From: an uncultured Opitutia bacterium
GTDB taxonomy: Bacteria; Verrucomicrobiota; Verrucomicrobiia; Opitutales; UBA953
Direction of reading: 5' to 3'
NCBI GenBank assembly: GCA_937874455.1
Contig: CALNBE010000093.1
Coordinates: 1 to 29,811 of the forward strand
DNA: 29,811 bases
Both the position numbers and the translations under genes were made by a program. The notes beneath the pieces were generated by a model that searched no databases, was not told the DNA's origin, and saw only the letters and a list, made by a program, of their open reading frames with translations. Positions 1-8,800 of the stretch are shown piece by piece. Each line of letters opens with the position of its first letter. Positions within the stretch are counted from its first letter, which is position 1.

Positions 1-370
1 GTCGGGAGAAAATTCCTCCGCGCCACTTTGCTCGGGACTCTGGCACGACCTGGCCGGAGAGCCTGTTTGCCCTGCGCGGCGGAAGGGCGTGAGGGATTAG
101 ATTTCGCGGGCGTGAAATTGGCGCGGTGGCCCCGTGTGATTAGCCTGTTTGGAGTCCGGAATGGGCGCAGGTTGCCTTGGAACCTCTCGGAGGAAGATCG
201 GCTGATGCGCTGGGGTGATGCAGGCTAGCTATTGCCGGATGAGGCCCCGAAGGGGTTTCTTGAGTGGTGGAATCCTGCGAGTCGTCGTTTGCTTTGCGAT
301 GGCAGGAAGGGAGAGGTGGGGCGCGTTTTTGAAGGAGATAGGCGGGGATTTGCCGCCCGTACGGGGCAAC
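1..370. other. Left-edge stretch with no supportable gene
   Basis: About 370 bases. All three plus frames are open at the left edge for a short distance: one stops near 108, one near 92 and one at 228. Any of them could be the tail of a gene that starts outside the window. None of the translations resembles a family I recognise and none has a clear start with a ribosome binding site. No RNA gene is visible before the tRNA-Pro terminator. Confidence 0.5.
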
Positions 371-396
371 AAAAAACCCGCTTGGTTAAGCGGGTT
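371..396 (-). terminator. Intrinsic terminator of tRNA-Pro
   Basis: A perfect 9-bp stem (375-383 with 388-396) closes a 4-base loop. Read on the minus strand it is followed by six T residues (371-376). It lies 9 bases beyond the 3' CCA of the minus-strand tRNA-Pro, which is the natural place for its terminator. Confidence 0.8.
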
Positions 397-405
397 CTTT
401 GGAAT

Positions 406-483
406 TGGTCGGGCTGAGAGGATTCGAACCTCCGACCCCTTGCACCCCATGCAAGTGCGCTAGCCAGACTGCGCTACAGCCCG
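406..483 (-). tRNA. tRNA-Pro (anticodon GGG)
   Basis: On the minus strand the segment folds as a cloverleaf. The acceptor arm begins CGGGCTG and pairs with CAGCCCG, and the T-loop contains GGTTCGAATCC. The 5-bp anticodon stem CTTGC/GCAAG encloses loop ATGGGGT, giving anticodon GGG, which reads the proline codon CCC. Discriminator A is followed by an encoded CCA (406-408). A terminator lies directly downstream. Confidence 0.95.
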
Positions 484-559
484 AAAAAGGGGCGCAATAA
501 GGCGGGTGGGGCGGGGAATGTCAAAGGATTTTTTGTGTAAAGTGAAACATGTCGTCACA

Positions 560-949
560 TCAGCCCCGGGCAGATTCGATCAGTTCGATCTCGTATCCCT
601 CTGGTGCGTCGATAAAGGCAATTTTGTCGCCTGCTGCGGTGGTGTGCGGTCCGTCGCTGAAGGCCATTGCGTGAGTTTGCAAATGCTGGGAAAACTGCTC
701 CAGGCTTTCCACTGCGAAGGCCAGATGAACCAAGTCCGGCTGCACCTGCACCGGTCCGGATCCGGGGAAGCAAGTGAGTTCGATAAGTTCCTCACTGTCG
801 GGCGTGCGGAGGAAAACGAGTTTGGAGCCGCGCGGAGATTCCTGGCGTTCGACCTCTTCCAGCCCCAGAATGGTCTTGTAGAAATCGACGGTGCGGTCGA
901 GGTCGTCGACACGCATGCGAGTGTGCAGCAATTTTTTCACGATAGCCAT
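560..949 (-). CDS. gloA: Glyoxalase I-like VOC-family protein (lactoylglutathione lyase)
   Basis: A 129-residue vicinal-oxygen-chelate protein. The family isomerises the hemithioacetal of methylglyoxal and a thiol to the lactoyl thioester, a cytoplasmic detoxification step. All four metal ligands of E. coli GloA have counterparts: His9 (LLHT), Glu57 (LIEL), His75 (LVHLAF) and Glu122 (GYEIELIE). The length is close to E. coli GloA (135 aa). The frame runs open further upstream, to 1135, but that extension is low-complexity. The start at 949 places the MAIVKKLLHTRMRV segment at the N-terminus as in GloA homologues. It reads toward tRNA-Pro and diverges from the tRNA-Thr/tuf unit. The exact substrate is inferred; other VOC enzymes share the fold. 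Confidence 0.85.
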   Translation of the reverse strand: MAIVKKLLHTRMRVDDLDRTVDFYKTILGLEEVERQESPRGSKLVFLRTPDSEELIELTCFPGSGPVQVQPDLVHLAFAVESLEQFSQHLQTHAMAFSDGPHTTAAGDKIAFIDAPEGYEIELIESARG

Positions 950-1089
950 GGGGTGGAGGAAATTTACTTGGAAGAAAATGAAAAGGCGAAAGCGCGTGGA
1001 GTGCGCGGTAAGGGTGGAGGAGGGGTGGCGAGGAAAAAACCACCGAAAAAGAAAAACAGGCAAAAGATGAAAATCGTCCGAAATATCGC

Positions 1090-1117
1090 TTGACGTGCGG
1101 TGCGGCATTCGCAGATT
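1090..1117 (+). promoter_or_regulatory. Candidate sigma-70-type promoter for tRNA-Thr/tuf
   Basis: TTGACG (1090-1095) is a near-perfect -35 box. Sixteen bases later CAGATT (1112-1117) is a weak -10. It lies 43 bases before the tRNA-Thr, in the only upstream gap. The -10 is poor, so this rests mainly on the -35 box and the position. Confidence 0.35.
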
Positions 1118-1131
1118 CCCCACTTCCTTTT

Positions 1132-1147
1132 TCACCCCTCGGGGTGA
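1132..1147 (+). promoter_or_regulatory. Leader hairpin upstream of tRNA-Thr
   Basis: Perfect 7-bp inverted repeat (1132-1138 with 1141-1147), TCACCCC/GGGGTGA, ending 13 bases before the mature 5' end of tRNA-Thr. No T-run follows on the plus strand. It could be a processing or stability element in the leader; its function is unknown. Confidence 0.35.
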
Positions 1148-1160
1148 GGATTGGTGGTTT

Positions 1161-1236
<76 letters not shown>

Positions 1237-1276
1237 TCAAGCCCATTTCTCAACAACAAAACTAAACTAAAACATC

Positions 1277-2467
<1,191 letters not shown>

Positions 2468-2496
2468 CTTCTTGGCAGTCTAATCTGCCTGGAGAT

Positions 2497-2537
2497 GCCG
2501 CGGGCCCAGCAAGAAGGGGCCCCGGCTTTCCTATTTC
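2497..2537 (+). terminator. Terminator after tuf
   Basis: A GC-rich hairpin, GCCG then a bulged C then GGGCCC, pairs with GGGCCC plus CGGC (2497-2526). A T-rich stretch follows (2527-2537). It is 29 bases after the tuf stop and should separate tuf from the tRNA-Trp/secE unit, at least partly. Confidence 0.75.
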
Positions 2538-2563
2538 ATCAGTCACGGTTTTTTTAATCACTT

Positions 2564-2639
2564 AGGGGTGTAGTTCAATTGGTAGAGCAGCGGTCTCCAA
2601 AACCGCAAGTTGGGGGTTCGAGTCCCTCCGCCCCTGCCA
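2564..2639 (+). tRNA. tRNA-Trp (anticodon CCA)
   Basis: 76 bases including the terminal CCA. Acceptor AGGGGTG pairs with CGCCCCT (one G-T pair). Anticodon stem GCGGT/ACCGC encloses CTCCAAA, anticodon CCA. T-loop GGTTCGAGTCC. secE begins only ten bases after its CCA, so maturation of this tRNA probably creates the 5' end of the secE mRNA. Confidence 0.96.
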
Positions 2640-2649
2640 CCTTTTATCA

Positions 2650-2859
2650 ATGCGCTTTATCAGCAAAGTCCGTCAGTTTTGGCAGGAAGTGGTCACGGAG
2701 GTCTGGATCAAAGCGGTCTGGCCGACACCCAAGGAGCTTGCACAGTCCACACTGGTGGTCTGCATGTCGATTGCGATTCTCTCCCTCTGTGTGTTCTTCT
2801 TTGACTTTTCGATGCACGAGCTGGTGCGGGCGATAACGCATCTGGTTACCGGAAAATAA
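2650..2859 (+). CDS. secE: Preprotein translocase subunit SecE
   Basis: 69 residues, the short single-span SecE type. SecE clamps SecY in the inner-membrane protein-export channel. The N-terminal amphipathic helix ends in the family signature VWPTPKEL (23-30), followed by one hydrophobic segment (about 34-53). It lies between tRNA-Trp and nusG, its normal place in many bacteria. The start is ten bases after the tRNA CCA, with no Shine-Dalgarno motif in that space. Confidence 0.95.
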   Translation: MRFISKVRQFWQEVVTEVWIKAVWPTPKELAQSTLVVCMSIAILSLCVFFFDFSMHELVRAITHLVTGK

Positions 2860-2879
2860 TCAGGGGTACTCATCTTTCC

Positions 2880-3485
2880 ATGCCGCAATCCGATACGCCC
2901 GCAGGCTTCCGTTGGTATGCCATTCAAACCCTCTCAAACATGGAGGGAAAGGTTAAGCGCTACCTAGATAAGTTTATCGAAGTTGAGGAGTTGGAAGAAT
3001 TTTTTGCCCAGCCCCCCGGGCGTCCTTTGAGTGATCGCGTCTTGATGCCCTGCGAGACGGTTTCCGAGGTTCGCAACGGGAAAAAGACGACGAAGGTCCG
3101 CAAGCTCTATCCCAATTACATTTTTTTGCTCATGCGCTTGTTTGATGAAAACGGCAAGCTGCTGCAAAAGCCTTGGTATTTTGTCCGCAATGTCCAGGGT
3201 GTCATTGGATTTATCGGAGGAAACGAGCCAACGGCGTTGAAGGCTGTGGATATTGAGCGTATTCTCAAGCAGGTGGAAGAAGCTGAGGGCAAATCAGTGC
3301 CGAAGGTGATTTATAATGTGGGCGAGGAAGTGAAGGTCATTGACGGACCGTTTGCCAACATGACAGGAGTGATTGAAGCCGTGGATGCGGAAAAAGGAAA
3401 ACTTCAGGTCTCAGTTTCTATTTTTGGCCGTTTTACCCCTGTGGAATTGGAGTTCTGGCAGGTGGAACGTACAACGGCAGAATAA
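2880..3485 (+). CDS. nusG: Transcription termination/antitermination factor NusG
   Basis: 201 residues. NusG binds RNA polymerase, suppresses pausing and links it to Rho or to the ribosome. The N-terminal NGN domain (about 10-130) begins RWYAIQTLSNMEGKVKRYL and contains KLYPNYIFL and the VRNVQGVIGFIGG segment. The C-terminal KOW domain (about 145-197) carries VGEEVKVIDGPFANMTG and FGRFTPVEL. The NGN domain is slightly longer than in E. coli, with an extra loop around 38-60 and a short insertion near 92-100. It follows secE by 20 bases and precedes the stalk protein genes. Confidence 0.96.
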   Translation: MPQSDTPAGFRWYAIQTLSNMEGKVKRYLDKFIEVEELEEFFAQPPGRPLSDRVLMPCETVSEVRNGKKTTKVRKLYPNYIFLLMRLFDENGKLLQKPWYFVRNVQGVIGFIGGNEPTALKAVDIERILKQVEEAEGKSVPKVIYNVGEEVKVIDGPFANMTGVIEAVDAEKGKLQVSVSIFGRFTPVELEFWQVERTTAE

Positions 3486-3519
3486 GTCCCTTTAAAACAA
3501 ACAAAAACAAAACACAACA

Positions 3520-3945
3520 ATGGCTAAAAAAGTCGTCGGAGAAATCCGCCTGCAGCTCCCGGCCGGAGCGGCAAATCCCGCGCCCCCTGTCGGGCCTGCC
3601 CTAGGTGCCAAGGGCGTCAACATCATGGCGTTCTGCAAAGAATATAACGCCAAAACCAAGGATCAGGCCGGCTTGATCCTCCCGGTGGTTATCACGGTTT
3701 ATCAGGATAAATCCTTTACCTTTATCCTCAAGTCACCTCCCGCAGCGGTCCTGCTGAAAAAGGCGGCGAAAATTGAAAGCGGCTCCGGCGTCCCCAATCG
3801 TGACAAGGTTGGCAAGGTGACTCGGAAGCAATTGCTGGAAATCGTGGAGATGAAGAAAAAGGACCTCAATGCGGCGGATCCGGAAGCGGCAGCCCGCATG
3901 ATCGAGGGAACTGCCCGCTCGATGGGAATCGAAGTCGTCGGCTGA
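3520..3945 (+). CDS. rplK: 50S ribosomal protein L11
   Basis: 141 residues, the standard length. L11 binds the GTPase-associated region of 23S rRNA at the base of the stalk. The N-terminal proline pair of the thiostrepton-binding helix is present (APPVGPALGAKGVNIMAFCKEYN). The rRNA-binding C-terminal domain ends in the usual RMIEGTARSMGIEV. The 34 bases between nusG and rplK are almost entirely A and C, with no Shine-Dalgarno sequence. Confidence 0.97.
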   Translation: MAKKVVGEIRLQLPAGAANPAPPVGPALGAKGVNIMAFCKEYNAKTKDQAGLILPVVITVYQDKSFTFILKSPPAAVLLKKAAKIESGSGVPNRDKVGKVTRKQLLEIVEMKKKDLNAADPEAAARMIEGTARSMGIEVVG

Positions 3946-4024
3946 TATTTTGGGGTGGGGAAACTCGCCCTAATCCAAACCCAACAAACAGACTGCATTC
4001 GCAGGAGACTTAAAGAAAGTCGTT

Positions 4025-4732
4025 ATGCCAAAAAAACAATCCAAGCGCTATCTGGCGGCGGCCAAGGCTGCCGATCTGGAGGCTTCTTACACTGTCGCGG
4101 AGGCGGCCGGGATCCTCGGCAAGTTCCCCGCACCGAAATTCGACGAAACCGTGGAGGTTTCTGCCAATCTTGGTGTGGACCCCAAGCAATCCGACCAGAT
4201 GGTGCGCGGCACCGTCTCGCTTCCAAACGGCAGCGGCAAAAAGATCAAGGTTTTGGTTTTTACTGAAAATGCCCAAGCTGCGTTGGATGCCGGAGCGGAC
4301 TTTGCCGGACTGAACGACATGATCGACAAGATCAACGGCGGGTGGATGGACTTTGACATTGCGGTTTCCACCACCTCGGCGATGGCCTTGGTGCGCAAGG
4401 TGGCCCGCGTTCTCGGTCCCCGTGGTCTGATGCCGAATCCGAAGAGCGGCACTGTTTCCGACGATATCGCTGAAACGGTGAAGCAGGTGAAAGCCGGACG
4501 TATCGAGTTCAAAATGGACAAGACCGCCAATGTGGCGATTGTTGTCGGGAAGCGCTCGTTCTCCGCGCAGCAACTGACGGAAAACATCGACGCGGCACTG
4601 GCTAGTTTGCTCAAAGCCCAGCCGGAATCCTTCCGCGGCAAGTTCATCAAGTCGCTCACCCTGAGCGCGACGATGAGCCCCGGCATTAAGATTGACATCA
4701 AACCTTACAGCGTTGCGACTGCCGCAGCCTAA
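4025..4732 (+). CDS. rplA: 50S ribosomal protein L1
   Basis: 235 residues. L1 forms the mobile stalk near the ribosomal E site and in many bacteria represses its own operon by binding the mRNA. The hallmark VLGPRGLMPNPKSGTV lies in the second domain, followed by KAGRIEFKMDKTANVAIVVGK and SFRGKFIKSLTLSATMSPGIKID near the end. An AGGAGA motif lies 17 bases upstream of the start, rather far for a ribosome binding site. The 79-base gap after rplK would be the place for an L1 feedback site, but I cannot show one. Confidence 0.97.
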   Translation: MPKKQSKRYLAAAKAADLEASYTVAEAAGILGKFPAPKFDETVEVSANLGVDPKQSDQMVRGTVSLPNGSGKKIKVLVFTENAQAALDAGADFAGLNDMIDKINGGWMDFDIAVSTTSAMALVRKVARVLGPRGLMPNPKSGTVSDDIAETVKQVKAGRIEFKMDKTANVAIVVGKRSFSAQQLTENIDAALASLLKAQPESFRGKFIKSLTLSATMSPGIKIDIKPYSVATAAA

Positions 4733-4748
4733 AGAGAGGGACTAAATC

Positions 4749-5243
4749 ATGCGTAGCGAAAAACAATTTCTTGTCGAAGAAGTGTCCGGGCATCTTGCCA
4801 AATCGGACTACCTCTTGCTAGTGGACTTCACCCGTGTGACGGTGGAGGACGTGGCGGCGATCCGCAATCAGCTGCATGCGTTGGGTGCGGAATACCATGT
4901 CGTCAAAAACAGTGTTTTCCACATTGCGGCCAAGCAGGCCAGCTTGCCCGATCTTTCGGAGCATCTGACCGGCCACACTGCCTTAATTACCGGAGGCAAG
5001 GATCCTTCCGGCGTCGCCAAGGTCGTCGTGAAGTTCTTTGAGGGTAACTCCAAGCTAGAGGCCAAGGTGGGTGTGATGGACGAAAAGTTGCTCAGCAAGA
5101 GCGACATCGAAGCTCTGTCCAAGCTTCCCTCTCTCGACGGCGTGCGGGCGCAAATCCTGTCGCTGCTTTCCACTCCTGCCTCGCAGATTGTCCGCCTTCT
5201 GGTGGCCAAGAACGAGAAGGAAGAAGGCAAGGAGGCTGCTTAA
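4749..5243 (+). CDS. rplJ: 50S ribosomal protein L10
   Basis: 164 residues. L10 anchors the L7/L12 dimers to the ribosome. The N-terminal half shows the family pattern: YLLLVDFTRVTVEDVAAIRNQL, then EYHVVKNSVFHIA, and TALITGGKDPSGVAKVVVKF. The C-terminal helix that binds L12 follows. It starts 17 bases after rplA, with a GAGAGGGA purine stretch at a plausible ribosome-binding distance. The 132-base gap to rplL may hold a regulatory structure. Confidence 0.96.
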   Translation: MRSEKQFLVEEVSGHLAKSDYLLLVDFTRVTVEDVAAIRNQLHALGAEYHVVKNSVFHIAAKQASLPDLSEHLTGHTALITGGKDPSGVAKVVVKFFEGNSKLEAKVGVMDEKLLSKSDIEALSKLPSLDGVRAQILSLLSTPASQIVRLLVAKNEKEEGKEAA

Positions 5244-5375
5244 AAACTATTTCCGGGGGAACGGTTGGCTTTGCAAATCGTTTCCCTGCCGAAAAACCAT
5301 CCAAAGAAATCCGTTAGAGGTGAAAGCCTTTAAATGTTCATTTCTGAACGCTAACCATTCAAGGAAAACAAAATC

Positions 5376-5753
5376 ATGTCATCCGTTACCAAAGACCAAG
5401 TCATTGAGTTCCTCAGCAACCTCAGCGTGATCGACGCTGCTGCGCTTGTTAAGGAGCTGGAAGAAAAGTGGGGCGTTTCCGCCGCTGCTCCTGTCGCCGT
5501 TGTCGCCGGTGCCGCCGCCGGTGCCGCTCCTGCTGAGGAAAAGACCGAGTTTGACGTCATCCTCGTCGAAAAAGGGGCCAGCGCCATCAACGTCATTAAG
5601 GAAGTGCGTGCGATCACCGGTCTCGGACTTAAGGAAGCCAAAGATCTGGTCGAAGGCGCTCCGAAGCCCGTCAAGGAAGGTGCTACCAAGGAAGAAGCGG
5701 CCGAGATCAAGAAGAAGCTCGAGGCTGCTGGCGCCAAGGTTGAGGTTAAATAA
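5376..5753 (+). CDS. rplL: 50S ribosomal protein L7/L12
   Basis: 125 residues. The multicopy stalk protein recruits translational GTPases. The N-terminal dimerisation helices (1-35), an Ala/Val-rich hinge (37-52) and the globular C-terminal domain are visible, with KTEFDVILVEKG and ITGLGLKEAKDLVEGAPKPVKEG. It is followed by tandem hairpins before rpoB, consistent with L12 being needed at higher levels than the polymerase subunits. Confidence 0.97.
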   Translation: MSSVTKDQVIEFLSNLSVIDAAALVKELEEKWGVSAAAPVAVVAGAAAGAAPAEEKTEFDVILVEKGASAINVIKEVRAITGLGLKEAKDLVEGAPKPVKEGATKEEAAEIKKKLEAAGAKVEVK

Positions 5754-5788
5754 TCCATTGGTCTCCATTGACCTTATAGACGCAGTTC

Positions 5789-5840
5789 GCGGACAGGGCC
5801 AAGCCTTGTCCGCATAACTGCTTTTAGTTGTTCCACAACT
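5789..5840 (+). promoter_or_regulatory. Tandem hairpins between rplL and rpoB (candidate attenuator or processing site)
   Basis: The first hairpin is a 10-bp stem (5789-5798 with 5804-5813, one G-T pair) with a 5-base loop. The second is AGTTGT/ACAACT (5826-5831 with 5835-5840) with a 3-base loop, followed by a T-rich run to about 5852. In E. coli this same gap holds a partial terminator and an RNase III site that lower rpoBC expression relative to rplJL. The analogy is inferred. Confidence 0.55.
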
Positions 5841-5892
5841 TGTTGTTTCTTTGATCCTACTTCGTCCGTAATCCTCTTTAAGGCATCCATCC

Positions 5893-8800
5893 ATGTCCGA
5901 GCGCATCAACTTCGGCAAGCTCCGGGAAGTTATTCCTCCCCCGAATCTCATCGAAAATCAGCTAAACTCCTATGTGGAGTTTTTGCAAAAGGACATTCCT
6001 GCCACCCAGCGGCAAAATGTCGGCTTGGAGGCTGTTTTCCGGGAAGTGTTCCCCATCGAGAGCTACGATGGCCGCTGTAAGCTTGAGTACGTCAGTTACA
6101 ATTTCGTGGGTCCGAAGAACACCGAGATGGAGTGCATCCGGGAGGGTGTCACATATTCGATCTCACTTTATCTGAAGCTGCGCCTGCGGGAAGAGGACAT
6201 CGTCAAGGACGAGGAAATCTTCATGGGAGAGCTGCCGATGATCACCGAGAGTGGCTCCTTTATTGTTAACGGCGCGGAGCGCGTGATTGTCAGCCAGTTG
6301 CACCGAAGCCCGGGGATTTGCTTTGAGGAGGCACCGCACACCAGCGGGAAGATGCTGCATTCTTTCCGGATTATTCCGGACCGGGGCACTTGGCTGGAAG
6401 TGCAGTTTGACCAGCAGGACCTGCTTTATGTTTATCTGGACCGCCGTCGCCGCCGTCGCCGTTTTCTCATTACCACTTTGCTTCGCGCCTTTGGGTTTGG
6501 CGCGGACAACGACATTCTCACTCTCTTTTACAAGCCGGAGGACATCAAAGTTAAAAAGGCTTTGGAGATCGACGACATCTCCCGCTACGTTCTGCTGGAA
6601 GACATTGTGGATGGAGAAAAGGGCATTGTGTTGGCGCGTGCCTTTGAGCCGCTGACTAAGACGATTGTGCGCTCAATTGAAAAGATTGGCATCGGTACCC
6701 TGCATGTCATCGACACCTCGGTGGACGACAGCGCGATCATTCGCTCCCTCAAGAAGGATCCCACTCGCAACGAAGAGGAGGCGCTCAAGGACATTTACAA
6801 GAAGCTCCGTCCGGGGGAACCGCCCACGGTGCCTAATGCTCGTGCGTTGCTGAAGCGTCTTTTCCAAGATCCGAAGCGCTATGACTTGGGTCGGGTTGGC
6901 CGGTACAAGATTAACCAAAAACTTAGTCTGAAAACCGACTTGGAAGTGCGGACCATCACTTTTGAGGACATTGTCGAGGCGACGAAATACCTTTGCCGAC
7001 TGAAGGGCGGCGATGGGATCATCGACGATATCGACCACTTGGGCAGTCGCCGCATTCGCAATGTGGGTGAATTGTTGGCCAACCAGTGCCGGTTGGGGCT
7101 CGCCCGAACCGAGCGCTTGGTGCGCGAACGAATGTCGATGTACGATCAGAGTGTTGACACGGTGACCCCGCAAAAGCTGATCAATCCGAAGGCACTGACC
7201 ACGGTGATCCGCGATTTCTTTGCGCGCAGCCAGTTGTCGCAATTCATGGACCAGATCAATCCGCTGGCGGAATTGACGCACAAGCGCCGCCTTTCCGCGC
7301 TGGGGCCTGGTGGGTTAAACCGGGATCGCGCGGGGTTTGAAGTGCGCGACGTGCATTCCTCCCACTATGGTCGCATTTGTCCGATCGAAACTCCGGAAGG
7401 CCCGAACATCGGTTTGATCAACTCGCTGTCGACCTATGCCCGCGTGAACGAGTTTGGCTTTATTGAAACACCTTACCGGAAGGTGGAAAAAGGTCGTGTT
7501 ACCGACAAGGTTGAGTACATGACCGCCGACCAAGAGGAAAGTTACAAGGTGGCACAGGCCAACTCGGAGGTAGATGACAAGGGTAACTTTACTGGCCGAG
7601 TGACTGTGCGCTTCCGCGACGAAGTTTTGGAAGTCGAGCCGAAGGATGTGGACTATATGGATGTTTCGCCGAAGCAGGTGGTTTCGGTGGCGGCTGGGCT
7701 GATTCCTTTCCTTGAACATGACGACGCCAACCGTGCCTTGATGGGCGCGAACATGCAGCGCCAGGGAGTTCCTCTGCTCCAAACCGAATCGCCGTTTGTT
7801 GGCACTGGTATTGAGCATCGCTTGGCCACCGACTCCAAAACAGTGGTGCTGGCCGAAGCGGACGGGGTGGTGGCCCAAGTTGACGCCCGACGGATCGTGG
7901 TGACTGTGGACGGAAAGGTTCCGGCGAACCTCGATAAAAAGTCGAAGAGCGATCCCAAGAAAGGCGTCTACATTTACGACCTACGAAAATTCCTTCGCTC
8001 GAATGCCGCGACCTGTTTCAATCAGCGCCCGGTTGTGAGTCGCGGCCAGAAGGTGAAGGCGGGGCAAGTGATTGCCGACGGTGCCGCCACCGACAAGGGT
8101 GAGCTGGCCTTGGGCCGAAACATGCTGGTGGCATTCATGCCGTGGAACGGGTATAATTTTGAGGACGCGATTCTCCTTAGCGAACGAGTGCTGAAGGACG
8201 ACGTGTTCACGTCGATCCACATTGAGGAATTCGAGGTGACTGCCCGAGACACCAAGCTTGGACCGGAGGAAATCACCCGCGACATCCCCAATGTCGGAGA
8301 GGAAGCGTTGAAGAATTTGAACCGCGACGGCGTGATCCGTATCGGCGCGGAAGTAAAGCCCGGCGACATCCTCGTTGGCAAGATTACACCGAAGAGCGAA
8401 ACGGAACTGGCCCCGGAGGAAAAACTCCTGCGCGCGATTTTTGGAGAAAAAGCCGCCGATGTGAAGGATACTTCGCTGGTGGTGCCATCGGGTATCTATG
8501 GCATTGTGATGGACGTGAAGGTTTCGAGCCGCATCGACAAGGATGCTGAAAAACTTTCCCCCTCTGATCAGCGCCGCCAGTTGAAGAAGGTGAATGAGGA
8601 ATATCGTACTCAAGCGGACAAACTCCGGGACGACCTCACGGAGTCGCTTTCCAATATTTTGCTGGGAGAAAAAATCCCCCTCGACGTGACCAACGGAGAA
8701 ACGGGAGAAGTTATCATTCCTGCGAACCGGAAAATCACCAAGACTCTGCTGCGCCGTTTGGCCGCCGTTTCCCGCAACATCCAGATCGATCCGTCGCCAG

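Noticed and set aside
506..1093. 195-codon plus-strand open frame opposite the glyoxalase gene
   Set aside because: It is the antisense shadow of the VOC gene, whose metal ligands are all in place; the plus-frame product is low-complexity and unrecognisable.
950..1135. N-terminal extension of the glyoxalase-like protein upstream of 949
   Set aside because: The extra 62 residues are compositionally odd (Phe/Pro/His/Arg rich) and absent from GloA-type proteins; the internal Met gives the normal N-terminus.
3946..4024. Possible L1 feedback-binding site between rplK and rplA
   Set aside because: A small GGGTG/CGCCC hairpin can be drawn but I cannot match it to the L1 rRNA site with confidence.
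5334..5350. Small GTTCA/TGAAC hairpin upstream of rplL
   Set aside because: Only five base pairs and AT-rich; not convincing as a regulator.
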